Position numbers and translations under genes: made by a program
In this document: piece after piece, positions 43,919 through 52,352 of the stretch
Numbering within the stretch: the first letter of the stretch is position 1
Layout: each line of letters starts with the position of its first letter
Notes under the pieces: model-generated
The model's database searches: none
What the model was told of the DNA's origin: nothing
The model's input: the letters and a program-made list of their open reading frames with translations, nothing else
Assembly (NCBI RefSeq): GCF_002002735.1
Contig: NZ_MUNY01000039.1
Coordinates: 62,001 to 126,000 of the forward strand
DNA length: 64,000 nucleotides
Direction: 5' to 3'
Origin: Algoriphagus sp. A40
Lineage (GTDB): Bacteria > Bacteroidota > Bacteroidia > Cytophagales > Cyclobacteriaceae

Positions 43919-46218
43919 CTAATCTAATAAAACAGATTATTGTTGGTAAAGATATCAACATAGTATTTAATTATGTACTTGATCAACTCTATAAAAAGGG
44001 ACCAGTTTCAGTGTCCGACATGGAAGTTTTATCTTATTTACAACTTTATCACCCTGATTACTTTGGAAACTACAAAGACTCCATTTTAAATTTCATGGGA
44101 GTCTTTTATAAAAATACAGAAAGAAATTCTTTGAAAGATGTCGTTTTTACTCAATATAAAAGACATCTAAAAGAAGTATACAATCATAATTACACACCTG
44201 TACAAGCAAGTATTGTAAAAGGAATAAATAGCAATAACTGTTTTAGCTTTTCTGCACCAACAAGCACGGGGAAGTCCTATGTGTTCATGAACCAAATACT
44301 GAGTACATCCAACGATGTTGTTGTCGTGGTTCCTTCTAGGGCACTTATAAATGAATACTTCCTAAAGTTAAATAACCTCATTCAAGAAAAGTCTGTAAAC
44401 GTTTTAACCTTTATTGATAGCATAAATACACTCAGAGCTAAAAGAAATGTATTTATTGTTACTCCTGAGCGGTGCAGAGAACTTTTCAAACAAAAAGAAA
44501 AGTTCAATGTCGAATTGTTCTTATTTGATGAAGCTCAACTAAGCAACGAAGATTCGAAAAGAGGTCTCTATTTTGATAGTATCGTTAGACGATGTTATAA
44601 AGCCTATCCCAGCTCAAAATTTGTTTTTGCTCATCCATTTGTCAAGAATCCAGAATCACAAATTGAAAAGAACCATTTCAATAAAGAAACTGCAAACTCA
44701 ATTCAATATACACAAAAAAATGTTGGTCAATTATTTCTCACAACTGATGATGACTGGAATTTCTTTCACTTTGGGATAGACAAGACCATCATGGGTACAA
44801 AAAAACAAAAATGTGAATTTGACCCTATTGAAAAAACCATTAAGGAAGGTGGTAGTGTTTTATTGTATGTTTCGAAGTCAAAAATATACAATAAGTCCTT
44901 TTTAAACGATTTTAGTAAATATATTGATCTATGTAACGAAATTAATAATGACAGAATTGAGTCATACATTGAACAATTAAAGGAGTTTACTGGAGGTGAT
45001 ACGATTGCAAATAAGAATCATTTCTCACAAATGCTATCGCTATTAAAAAGAGGAATTGTAATACATCATGGATCTTTGCCATTACAAACAAGGGTTATAA
45101 TTGAAGAATTTACAAAGGAAGGATTGTGTCGTATTTGCTTTGCAACATCAACCCTAGAGCAAGGCATTAACATGCCATTTGACGTTGTATTCCTAGACAG
45201 GCTGGAAGGAAGTAAGCCATTATCTGTCAAAAACCTTATTGGAAGAGCTGGGCGATCAACTCTTGAATCTAAATTTGATTTCGGTTACGTTATCGTCAGT
45301 AATCCAAGTCGGATGACTGTCCTCAGAAATATTATAAATCAAGATGAAGAACTTGATAATGTGTCAGCTTTGGAAAAAAATGAGCAACATGATGACGATT
45401 ATAATGATTTTAAAGAAGCTATTTTAAACGACACCTTTTCTGATGAGTTCAATTTGACAGAGAAAGACATTGCCAAACTCACATCTATTGAAATAGATGA
45501 AGTAATAGAAGGAATTCTTAAGGCAATTTTTATTCGTGGCACTTTAATTCCGCTTGATGAAATTAATAGCGACTCAGCTAATAGATTAGATTTATATACA
45601 AGATTTCAGAATCTTTATTCGGTATATTTAGGAAGAGCGTTAGAAAGAGGAGAACAAAATGTATTTAATACGGCAATAAAAATAATATTGTGGAGAGTTT
45701 ACGGAAGAACTTTTAAAAATATATGCTGGTATCGCTATTCTTATGCAAGTAAATCAAGAGAACGATTAACTTTGGAACGGGCTGGTAGAAGTACAGACCA
45801 CATAGAAGCATCATTTTATACGGAATTTAAAGATCTTCCCGATAAGAAAATAAATGTATATAGTTATTTAAACGGAGTAAAGGCAAAAGATGTAGATTAC
45901 GACTTTATAATGTATGACACTTATGACTATATCGACAAACTTATCGGATTCAAGCTTAGCGATGTCTTTTATACTGCTTTATATAAATATTATGAGAAGA
46001 CTAATAATCCAGAATCTTTATCATTAGCCAAATTTATAAAGTTCGGTACCGAAAATGAAAGACATATATGGATGCTCAGATACGGATTGTCGTTCGAAGA
46101 CATTGAACTTCTTGATAATCATATTGAGTCAATAACATCAGAAGCGATTGTATTTAAAGAATCAATAAATCGTGTTCCTGAAATAAACAAATTTTCAGTA
46201 TTGAGATTTTTAAGTTAA
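43915..46218 (+). CDS. HamB-like superfamily 2 helicase of a Hachiman-like defence module
   Basis: The 767-residue protein carries Ski2/Hel308-like helicase motifs: YTPVQ (93-97), Walker A APTSTGKS (114-121), VVVPSRALI (137-145), a variant motif II FDEAQ (204-208), HHGSLPLQTR (384-393), FATSTLEQGINMP (409-421) and NLIGRAGR (440-447). Where motif III normally reads SAT, this protein has FAHPF (238-242). The C-terminal 300 residues are helical and unrecognised. With the overlapping nuclease gene it fits a HamA/HamB pair, in which the helicase senses DNA and licenses the nuclease. Codon use is AT-rich like its partner. Confidence 0.7.
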   Translation: MTNLIKQIIVGKDINIVFNYVLDQLYKKGPVSVSDMEVLSYLQLYHPDYFGNYKDSILNFMGVFYKNTERNSLKDVVFTQYKRHLKEVYNHNYTPVQASIVKGINSNNCFSFSAPTSTGKSYVFMNQILSTSNDVVVVVPSRALINEYFLKLNNLIQEKSVNVLTFIDSINTLRAKRNVFIVTPERCRELFKQKEKFNVELFLFDEAQLSNEDSKRGLYFDSIVRRCYKAYPSSKFVFAHPFVKNPESQIEKNHFNKETANSIQYTQKNVGQLFLTTDDDWNFFHFGIDKTIMGTKKQKCEFDPIEKTIKEGGSVLLYVSKSKIYNKSFLNDFSKYIDLCNEINNDRIESYIEQLKEFTGGDTIANKNHFSQMLSLLKRGIVIHHGSLPLQTRVIIEEFTKEGLCRICFATSTLEQGINMPFDVVFLDRLEGSKPLSVKNLIGRAGRSTLESKFDFGYVIVSNPSRMTVLRNIINQDEELDNVSALEKNEQHDDDYNDFKEAILNDTFSDEFNLTEKDIAKLTSIEIDEVIEGILKAIFIRGTLIPLDEINSDSANRLDLYTRFQNLYSVYLGRALERGEQNVFNTAIKIILWRVYGRTFKNICWYRYSYASKSRERLTLERAGRSTDHIEASFYTEFKDLPDKKINVYSYLNGVKAKDVDYDFIMYDTYDYIDKLIGFKLSDVFYTALYKYYEKTNNPESLSLAKFIKFGTENERHIWMLRYGLSFEDIELLDNHIESITSEAIVFKESINRVPEINKFSVLRFLS

Positions 46219-46304
46219 ATATACTGACAATATCTCCCCTATCCTTACCATTTCGTAATTCTCCTTTAGAATACTTTTGCTCGAACATTGCAGCTTAGCT
46301 CTCT

Positions 46305-46334
46305 GCCCTAACGCATATCCCGAAACCATTGGGC
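46305..46334. other. Imperfect inverted repeat before the orphan gene, weakly attC-like
   Basis: GCCCTAAC at 46305-46312 and ATTGGGC at 46328-46334 face each other across a 15-base spacer, in the 134-base gap between the helicase stop and the next start. The arms recall the RYYYAAC/GTTRRRY ends of integron attC sites, but neither end is an exact match. No integrase is in the window. Confidence 0.25.
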
Positions 46335-46352
46335 GTAATTAATTGACAGACT

Positions 46353-46940
46353 ATGAAAATTGAAATTGATAAAATAGACAATTATTACTTTATCATTCAC
46401 GACTTGGAAGGATCAAGTGAGGAGCTTTTGCTGGAAGCCAAACACAAAGGGACCAAACTTGTTGGACAATATTCAGTAATAAAACACCAACCTCATAATC
46501 CAACAGGAGAGTATCACATTCACGTTTACAAAAAAGAAAACGAAATATTTTCTATTAACAAAAGTGGTCGAGGACACGATGGTTTTAGTGGGACAAGAAT
46601 TCCCAATGAGGTTTTTAAAGCTCTAAGTGCAAAATATCCTGACTGGACTTTCCCAAAATCTCAAATTGTTGAGTCCGTAAACCACACTTTAATTTTAAAC
46701 AAATCAATGAGAGCTGAATTAAGAAAAGTTCGTGTTTCAAGACACAAATTTGATGTTGCTGACATAGATGGTTATGACGGCTATTTTCACACATTTGCAG
46801 ACGACCCATTTTTGACAGGTGGAAATAGAGGTTGGATTAGCAAAACAGTTGCGTTAGTTGAAAACGAAAGCGGTTATATTCATAAAGTACCAGTTGATGC
46901 GTTGCGATTTATAGACAATAATGACGAAGACAAGTTTTAA
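46353..46940 (+). CDS. Orphan protein of unknown function in the accessory island
   Basis: The 195-residue soluble protein has no signal or membrane segment. It has an N-terminal region with paired histidines (EYHIHVYKKENEIFSINKSG), a conserved-looking RGHDGFSGTRIPNEVF segment and a C-terminal TGGNRGWISKTVALV block. No family is recognised. Base composition is AT-rich like the preceding helicase gene, and the gene stands alone between a possible cassette boundary and repeat cluster D, so recent acquisition is likely. Confidence 0.6.
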   Translation: MKIEIDKIDNYYFIIHDLEGSSEELLLEAKHKGTKLVGQYSVIKHQPHNPTGEYHIHVYKKENEIFSINKSGRGHDGFSGTRIPNEVFKALSAKYPDWTFPKSQIVESVNHTLILNKSMRAELRKVRVSRHKFDVADIDGYDGYFHTFADDPFLTGGNRGWISKTVALVENESGYIHKVPVDALRFIDNNDEDKF

Positions 46941-46977
46941 CTATACCCTTCTCGGCGTAATCTATACCTCGGACTGG

Positions 46978-47130
46978 GTGGGATTTGCAATTCCACTCCC
47001 CTCTGGGAGTAGAAGGAATATAGTTAGGACTAGGTGTAGTTTGTAACTACACCTTCATATTCTAGCAAATTTGAAATTTGCCTCAGTTTATGAAAAGAGA
47101 TTCCAAGGATATAATCCAATTGCAAATTGG
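46978..47130. repeat. Cluster of short REP-like palindromes D
   Basis: The gap contains GTGGGATTTGCAATTCCAC (46978-46996), ACTCCC-CTCT-GGGAGT (46995-47010), a GGTGTAGTT/AACTACACC hairpin (47033-47053), GCAAATTTGAAATTTGC (47065-47081) and CCAATTGCAAATTGG (47116-47130). All share a loop centred on TTTGNAA or its complement. No ORF is seen. Confidence 0.85.
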
Positions 47131-47218
47131 CAATTTTCCTTCTCCCTAATTTTCCGAAAAAATCAGCTTCAATTATCTGATCCTGCGTATTTTACTAAAA
47201 ACATAAACCAAACAAACC

Positions 47219-47599
47219 ATGGGTCTTTTTTCTGCACTGATCGGAAATGCCGGCGAAGTAAACGTCGCGGAATTGAAGAAAACTTTTGAACCACTCTTGA
47301 TCGAGGGGGAAGACATAGAAATGGGCTTTAAGCTGATCCGTGACACCTTTCTCTTTACCAACCGACGCCTGATCCTGGTCAATAAACAGGGAATCACCGG
47401 ATCCAAAACCGAATACAAATCCATTCCTTACAAGAGTATCAGCCGATTCAGTGTCGAAACTGCCGGAACTTTTGAACTGGATGCGGAACTGAAAATCTGG
47501 ATTTCATCCGAGCAGGAACCCAGCATCGTCAAGCAGTTTACCAAGTCAGTCAATGTCTATCAGGTTCAGAAAGTCCTCGCCTACTATGTGGCTAAATAG
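47219..47599 (+). CDS. Bacterial PH-domain protein (DUF1696/bPH_1 type)
   Basis: The 126-residue cytoplasmic protein (MGLFSALIGNAGEVNVAELK) has the bacterial pleckstrin-homology pattern: LIRDTFLFTNRRLILVNKQGITGSKTEYKSIPYKSISRFSVETAG, ending in a helix (VNVYQVQKVLAYYV). Proteins of this family form ring-like oligomers in structures, but their function is not settled. It stands alone. Confidence 0.88.
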   Translation: MGLFSALIGNAGEVNVAELKKTFEPLLIEGEDIEMGFKLIRDTFLFTNRRLILVNKQGITGSKTEYKSIPYKSISRFSVETAGTFELDAELKIWISSEQEPSIVKQFTKSVNVYQVQKVLAYYVAK

Positions 47600-47723
47600 G
47601 CTATCTACTGGCGACTAAACAGCTTTCTGATTTTTCCCGAAGGTTCTATTGTAAACTTCTTCCCTCCGGCCGTTCTCTGCCTCATGAGATTAATCACTGA
47701 AATCCGGCTTCGAATCCTGGCAT

Positions 47724-47772
47724 CCTGAGCACCTGACCAACGAGAGTTGGGTAGTTCGAAGGGTCAGCCTGA
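47724..47772. repeat. Dispersed TGAGCACCTGACC repeat, copy 1
   Basis: Within the 315-base gap after the PH-domain gene, a segment beginning CCTGAGCACCTGACCAACGA and ending in TTCGAAGGGTCAGCCTGAC matches, almost base for base, part of 56488-56560. Arms TCAGG and CCTGA can pair. The rest of the gap shows no ORF; the next gene starts with GTG at 47915. Confidence 0.7.
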
Positions 47773-47914
47773 CACGATTAATCTGTGTACTGCCCAAAGC
47801 GTCTGCCTACTTTTTCCAGAATTCCCAACTTGCTTTCAGCCTTCCCGTTCAGATATTTTAGCCCGAAATTCCGATTCACCCTTTCAGTTTCCCTCTTCAT
47901 AAGCTCCCGCTCCA

Positions 47915-49201
47915 GTGGTTCTAATTCTCTTTCGCATTCTCGTCTTCCTGCTCTTTTTAGGTTTGATTGACTGGTATTCCTACCAAGCTTTCAAGACGCT
48001 GTTTCCGGCCCAAACCTGGATTAAGGCTGGATATTGGATCTTTTCCATCGCCATCTACCTGTTTACCGTCTTTGTCTTCCTGACCTTTGACCGAGGCAGC
48101 GTCGGCTTAAATTTCGGTAGGCTTATTTCCCTTTTGGTCCTTTCCATCCTTCCCAAACTGATTATTTTAACCTTCCTTTTTGGGGAAGATATTTTCCGCT
48201 TTTTTACCGGGATCTTTCAATCCATTAGCGAAACCCGCGAGGGGGACTTTTTGCCCGAACGCAGAAAATTCATAAGCCAAACTGCCTTGGTGCTTTCCGC
48301 CATACCCTTTCTGGGAATTCTGCATGGCGTATTGATCGGGAAATACCGCTACCGGGTAGTCAACCACACGCTGGAATTCGACGACCTGCCGGAGGAGTTT
48401 GACGGCTTTACCATCACCCAGATCTCGGATATCCATTCCGGGAGCTTTGACAATAAAAAGAAGCTGGAGTACGGCATTGACCTGATCAATCAGCAAAATT
48501 CAGACATCATCCTCTTTACCGGAGATCTGGTAAACAACCACTCCCAGGAAATGGAACCCTGGATAGACACTTTCAAAAAGCTGAAGGCACCGATGGGCAA
48601 GTACTCCATCCTGGGCAACCATGACTACGGCGACTATATGGACTGGCCGAGCAAGGAAGCCAAGGCGGCAAACCTGCAGCGCTTGTTTCAGATTCAGGAC
48701 GAACTGGGCTTCAAGCTGCTGCGCAATGAAAGCATCCAACTCCAAAAGCCTGCCCTGAGCGCCTGCCTGTCCGGTAGGCAGGGAGTCGAAGGGAGCGGAG
48801 TCGAAGGGGCCAGAGCCAGCATAGACCTGATCGGGGTGGAGAACTGGGGGAAAGGTTTTGCGCAATATGGAGACTTGGCGAAAGCGGCGGCCAATCTAAG
48901 TGCTCAGAGTTTTAAAATCTTGATGAGCCACGATCCTTCCCACTTTGACGAGGAAGTAAAGTCCTTTGCTCACCATATTCATCTTACGCTCAGTGGTCAT
49001 ACCCATGGAATGCAGTTTGGGATCGAAATTCCCGGACTCATCAAATGGAGCCCCGTCTCCCTCCGCTACCCCAAATGGGCAGGACTGTATGAGGAACTCG
49101 GCCGCTACCTGCATGTGAACCGGGGTTTTGGATTTTTGGCCTTCCCTGGTCGGGTTGGGATCTGGCCGGAGATTACGGTATTGACGCTGAAGAGGAAGTA
49201 G
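47915..49201 (+). CDS. Membrane-anchored metallophosphoesterase with repeat-derived insert
   Basis: The 428-residue protein starts with GTG. Three or four membrane helices come first (FRILVFLLFLGLIDWY, AGYWIFSIAIYLFTVFVFLTF, GRLISLLVLSILPKLIILTFLF). A calcineurin-like domain follows, with TQISDIHSG, LFTGDLVNNHS, ILGNHDYG, LMSHDPSHF and LSGHTHGMQFG. It resembles YkuE/YaeI-type enzymes acting on membrane lipids or phosphodiesters. Between the nucleotide-handling blocks, residues about 282-299 (CLSGRQGVEGSGVEGA) are a translation of the dispersed repeat at 48762-48811, an in-frame insert absent from the family pattern. Confidence 0.85.
   Translation: MVLILFRILVFLLFLGLIDWYSYQAFKTLFPAQTWIKAGYWIFSIAIYLFTVFVFLTFDRGSVGLNFGRLISLLVLSILPKLIILTFLFGEDIFRFFTGIFQSISETREGDFLPERRKFISQTALVLSAIPFLGILHGVLIGKYRYRVVNHTLEFDDLPEEFDGFTITQISDIHSGSFDNKKKLEYGIDLINQQNSDIILFTGDLVNNHSQEMEPWIDTFKKLKAPMGKYSILGNHDYGDYMDWPSKEAKAANLQRLFQIQDELGFKLLRNESIQLQKPALSACLSGRQGVEGSGVEGARASIDLIGVENWGKGFAQYGDLAKAAANLSAQSFKILMSHDPSHFDEEVKSFAHHIHLTLSGHTHGMQFGIEIPGLIKWSPVSLRYPKWAGLYEELGRYLHVNRGFGFLAFPGRVGIWPEITVLTLKRK
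48762..48811. repeat. Repeat element inside the metallophosphoesterase CDS
   Basis: CCTGCCT and AGGCAGG (48762-48782) form a palindrome around GTCCGGT, followed by GGGAGTCGAAGGGAGCGGAG and TCGAAGG. The second part matches the core of the repeats at 42344-42367 and 56488-56560. It is in frame with the host gene, adds about 17 codons and leaves the motifs on both sides intact. Confidence 0.75.
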
Positions 49202-49486
49202 CATGAAATTTTCAGGAATTCAAGAGTCCAAGAAATTAAACCAAACTCCAACCTGTGTCGGTTTGAGCTGCTTGCCCGCCGAAGTGGGGAGTCAAAGACA
49301 TTTGATCCATTAATTACCCTTCTCGGAGTAGTCAAATAATGGTTAGGACAGGGATTCATTAAACTTCCCATAATCAAAAACAGCCTGACCTAAAGTACAG
49401 AGAACAGAAGCTTGAGAAATTATTATTGCAAAGGATGCTTTTTTTGAGGACACCTTTTTTAACTTAATAGAATAAACTCATTTTTT

Positions 49487-49978
49487 ATGGCACTTAGCAG
49501 TTACCTCGTAGTAAAAGGGCAAAATCAGGGGCAATTTAAAGGAGGAAGTATCCAAAAAGGCCGGGAGGGGTGGATAGAAATTATTGCCTACAACCACGAA
49601 ATTCAGTCGCCTTATGATTCGTCGAGTGGAATGGCTACAGGTAAACGACAGCATCAACCCCTGATTGTATGGAAGGAAATTGACCAGAGCACCATCAGTC
49701 TTTTTCAGGCATTAATCGATAATGAACTACTTACCACGGTAGAACTGAAAAATTTTAGCCAAAACAAGCTGGGAACAGTTGGTGGCGCAGGGAAGGAAGT
49801 GCTTTCGTACAGCATCACCTTAACCAATGCGAGAATGGTGGGAATAAAAAGTGCCATGCTGAATAACAAAAACCCAGAACTCACAAGATATGAGCGTACC
49901 GAAGAAATATCCTTTGTGTATGAAAAAATTGAATTCCACTGGCATCTTGGAAATAAAACTGCAGAGGATCACTGGTAA
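49487..49978 (+). CDS. Hcp-family protein (type VI secretion tube-like)
   Basis: The 163-residue protein (MALSSYLVVKGQNQGQFKGG) shows the Hcp beta-barrel pattern: GWIEIIAYNHEIQSPYD, GKRQHQPLIVWKEIDQSTISLFQAL and YSITLTNARMVGIKSAML, ending ERTEEISFVYEKIEFHW. In type VI systems Hcp hexamers build the inner tube and carry effectors. No other type VI gene is present nearby, so it is an orphan; the tube may be encoded elsewhere or this copy may be an effector carrier. Confidence 0.85.
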   Translation: MALSSYLVVKGQNQGQFKGGSIQKGREGWIEIIAYNHEIQSPYDSSSGMATGKRQHQPLIVWKEIDQSTISLFQALIDNELLTTVELKNFSQNKLGTVGGAGKEVLSYSITLTNARMVGIKSAMLNNKNPELTRYERTEEISFVYEKIEFHWHLGNKTAEDHW

Positions 49979-50116
49979 TACTGACGCTGGGTGGGATTTG
50001 CCCACACGGCAACTTGGCCCAATATCCTTTGACCAGACTGAACACTGCGACTTATTACTGACTTCGACTTCGTAACTCACGTTACTCAGGTGCTCAGTCT
50101 GACACACCCTACACCA

Positions 50117-50173
50117 CTCACGACTTACATTTTTACCACTTACTAAATCGACTGATCACTGCGACTGATCACT
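50117..50173. repeat. Dispersed CTCACGACTTAC repeat, copy 1
   Basis: The segment starts CTCACGACTTAC, continues with ACCACTTAC and ends with two ACTGATCACTG units. Related copies lie at 52210-52259 and 52993-53053 in the same orientation. The surrounding 309-base gap holds no ORF. Confidence 0.7.
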
Positions 50174-50286
50174 GATTCCCTCCACTGGAGCTGAAACTGA
50201 TCACTGGTTCCTCCCTAAGACTCAAGACAGCACAGGACAATCCCTGGAGGTAGTTTTCCTAACTACTGCTTTCCAATAATCCTGTC

Positions 50287-51318
50287 ATGCAAAAAACCAG
50301 TAGTCTTTTACTGCTCCTGATCAGCCTTTTCCTTTTTGAAGTACAACCCCTACTTGCCCAAGGAGGAAGCAGGGCAGTTGATCCGGATTCACCTGTAGTA
50401 AGCTTTGGCCCCACACCCAGAGAAGCCTTGCTTGTGGGAGAGAAAGCTGGGGGCCGCCTGGTGATTATCGATCCCGAAACGCTTGAAATCGTGGCGCGTA
50501 TTCCGGCAGGAGGAAATCTTCATGAACTGGCCACCGACGGGCGGTATGTGTACATCGGATCCAATCTTCCCGGAATCACAGTGGTAGATGTGATGGCGCA
50601 AAAGCGGGTGGAGCCCATTGACATCAGCGCATTTGGAGACCGGCATGCCATTACTTTCGCAGGCAGTCATCTTTATGTGGGCCATGAGACCAACCGCTTG
50701 ATCTCACGCTATGATCCGGTCACAAAGAAGTTTGACGAGGTCATCGGACTCCCCGGAGGTTCGCACCTACTCCTCGTCACTCCCGACGAACAGCGGATCT
50801 TCACCGCAAGCAGCAATGGCCAAGTGATTGCCATTATCGATCGGGTAAGCAATGAAAGAGGCCAGAAAAATTTGACGTTCACTACTTTTCCCGGTGACAC
50901 CCGCATGGAAGGCATGGCGCTTTCACCCGACGGGAAGGAGTTTTGGACCCTGCACATGAATGCGAAAAAAATATCGATCATCAACGTGCGGGAGAAAAAA
51001 CTGGTTGGCTCCATTTCGTTTGAAGGCGGATTGAACAACCGCATTAAGTTTACAAAAGACGGAAAATATGTCTTGATGAATGAGCTTCAGGGCAACGAGC
51101 TGCGTGTCTGGGATGTGGCTACACGCAAGGAGGTGAAACGAATTGACGTGGGTGCCGGTGGTGAAGGCATCTTCATCGATCCGGTTCGTCCCCGGGCATA
51201 CTATACGGTAAGCGCCGGCAACAAGCTGGTCGTGATTGACACCAACACGATGACGGTGATCAAAGAAATACCCGACCTTCAGAACCCAGATGGGATGGAT
51301 TGGTTTAGTGCGAAATAA
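50287..51318 (+). CDS. Exported YncE-like beta-propeller protein
   Basis: The 343-residue protein has a signal peptide ending LLAQ and seven-bladed propeller repeats of the YVTN type: LLVGEKAGGRLVIIDPETLEIVARIPAG, GRYVYIGSNLPGITVVDV, GKEFWTLHMNAKKISIINV, KYVLMNELQGNELRVWDV and RAYYTVSAGNKLVVIDTNT. YncE homologues in the periplasm bind DNA or ligands, but the role is not fixed. It appears monocistronic. Confidence 0.85.
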   Translation: MQKTSSLLLLLISLFLFEVQPLLAQGGSRAVDPDSPVVSFGPTPREALLVGEKAGGRLVIIDPETLEIVARIPAGGNLHELATDGRYVYIGSNLPGITVVDVMAQKRVEPIDISAFGDRHAITFAGSHLYVGHETNRLISRYDPVTKKFDEVIGLPGGSHLLLVTPDEQRIFTASSNGQVIAIIDRVSNERGQKNLTFTTFPGDTRMEGMALSPDGKEFWTLHMNAKKISIINVREKKLVGSISFEGGLNNRIKFTKDGKYVLMNELQGNELRVWDVATRKEVKRIDVGAGGEGIFIDPVRPRAYYTVSAGNKLVVIDTNTMTVIKEIPDLQNPDGMDWFSAK

Positions 51319-51513
51319 ATTTCAATGGGTTTGCAGTAAGCAGATATCGAAAACAGCAGCCTTTCTCAGCCTCCTTAACCTCTACGGCAGATTAATGCAA
51401 TCAGAGGTTCTTAGGCAAGCTTAAATACACCAAACTATTGACCATTCGAAAAGGGAAGGTAAAAGCATTTGTTTCCTAATTGGGAAATATTTATTTTCGA
51501 TAAAAAACTGTGG

Positions 51514-51855
51514 ATGAAGCCTTCCTTTGAGATTGAATTACTTGAAGAAGCTGTTAAGTTTTTAGAGGATCTTGACTCCAAAGTCAGAGAAAAGATTTAT
51601 TACAATTTAAAAAAATCACAATTCGTTGACGACAACGAATTGTTCAAGAAACTAAATGACTCGATTTGGGAATTCAGAACTCTCTACAATGGTAAAGCTT
51701 ACAGACTATTTGCCTTTTGGGACAAAATTGGAGGAAAAGATACTTTAGTCGTTGCAACTCACGGGATATTGAAAAAGACCCAGAAGACTCCACCAAAGGA
51801 AATCAAAAAGGCCGAAGACATCAGAAAACAGTATTTAGAGCATAAAAACACCTAA
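51514..51855 (+). CDS. HigB-type RelE-superfamily toxin (Gp49-like)
   Basis: The 113-residue protein from the ATG at 51514 (MKPSFEIELLEEAVKFLEDLD) has the ParE/RelE fold pattern of HigB or Gp49 toxins: FKKLNDSIWEFRTLYNGKAYRLFAFWDK, LVVATHGILKKTQKTPPKEI, AEDIRKQYLEHK. Such toxins cut mRNA on ribosomes. It is followed two bases later by an XRE antitoxin gene, the toxin-first order typical of HigBA. The TTG at 51469 would add 15 residues and is less likely. Confidence 0.88.
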   Translation: MKPSFEIELLEEAVKFLEDLDSKVREKIYYNLKKSQFVDDNELFKKLNDSIWEFRTLYNGKAYRLFAFWDKIGGKDTLVVATHGILKKTQKTPPKEIKKAEDIRKQYLEHKNT

Positions 51856-51857
51856 TC

Positions 51858-52160
51858 ATGGCAGACAAATTCAAAACAGTGCCGCTTGACAAAATGATTG
51901 ACAAGCATATTGGCAAACCTGGGACTAAGAAACGTGACGCTTTCGAGAATGAGTTGCGAATTGACCTGTTAGGACAAGCTATAAAAAAGGCTCGGCAAGA
52001 ACGCAATATGACTCAAGAACAATTAGGAGAACTTGTTGGGGTACAAAAAGCGCAAATCTCTAAAATAGAAAACAGTGTAAAAAATGCTCGCTTTGAGACA
52101 ATCCTAAAAGTGTTTGAGGCTTTAGGTGCAAAAGTGAATTTCAATGTAGAGCTTGCTTAA
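51858..52160 (+). CDS. HigA-type XRE antitoxin
   Basis: The 100-residue protein carries an XRE helix-turn-helix at residues about 40-92 (LGQAIKKARQERNMTQEQLGELVGVQKAQISKIE) and an N-terminal segment (VPLDKMIDKHIGKPGTKKRDAFE) typical of the antitoxin of Gp49-like toxins. It neutralises the preceding toxin and represses the pair's promoter. The two-base gap indicates one transcript. Confidence 0.9.
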   Translation: MADKFKTVPLDKMIDKHIGKPGTKKRDAFENELRIDLLGQAIKKARQERNMTQEQLGELVGVQKAQISKIENSVKNARFETILKVFEALGAKVNFNVELA

Positions 52161-52209
52161 CAGAACATTAATCACTGAGACTGATCCCTGAAAGTTGACC
52201 CCTCCTCCC

Positions 52210-52259
52210 CTCACGACTTACCATTAACCACTTACCAAAACAACTGAGACTGAACACTG
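52210..52259. repeat. Dispersed CTCACGACTTAC repeat, copy 2
   Basis: The segment begins CTCACGACTTACCATTAACC and continues with ACTTACCAAAACAACTGAG and ACTGAACACTG. It is closest in sequence to the copy at 52993-53053, and it fills most of the short gap between higA and the next gene. Confidence 0.7.
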
Positions 52260-52352
52260 CAAGCTGAACCCTGATCACTGAAACCTGATCCCTCTCTGTA
52301 ACCTCCCCAGTCAATTGGGCATCTAATGAGCTAACAACTTAGCACTTAACTC

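Noticed and set aside
46305..46334. True integron attC site
   Set aside because: The arms do not fit RYYYAAC/GTTRRRY exactly and there is no integrase, so only a weak note is kept.
48500..48865. 121-residue minus-strand ORF containing SLPTGQAG
   Set aside because: The motif comes from the palindromic repeat inserted in the metallophosphoesterase gene, and the frame is antisense to its motifs.
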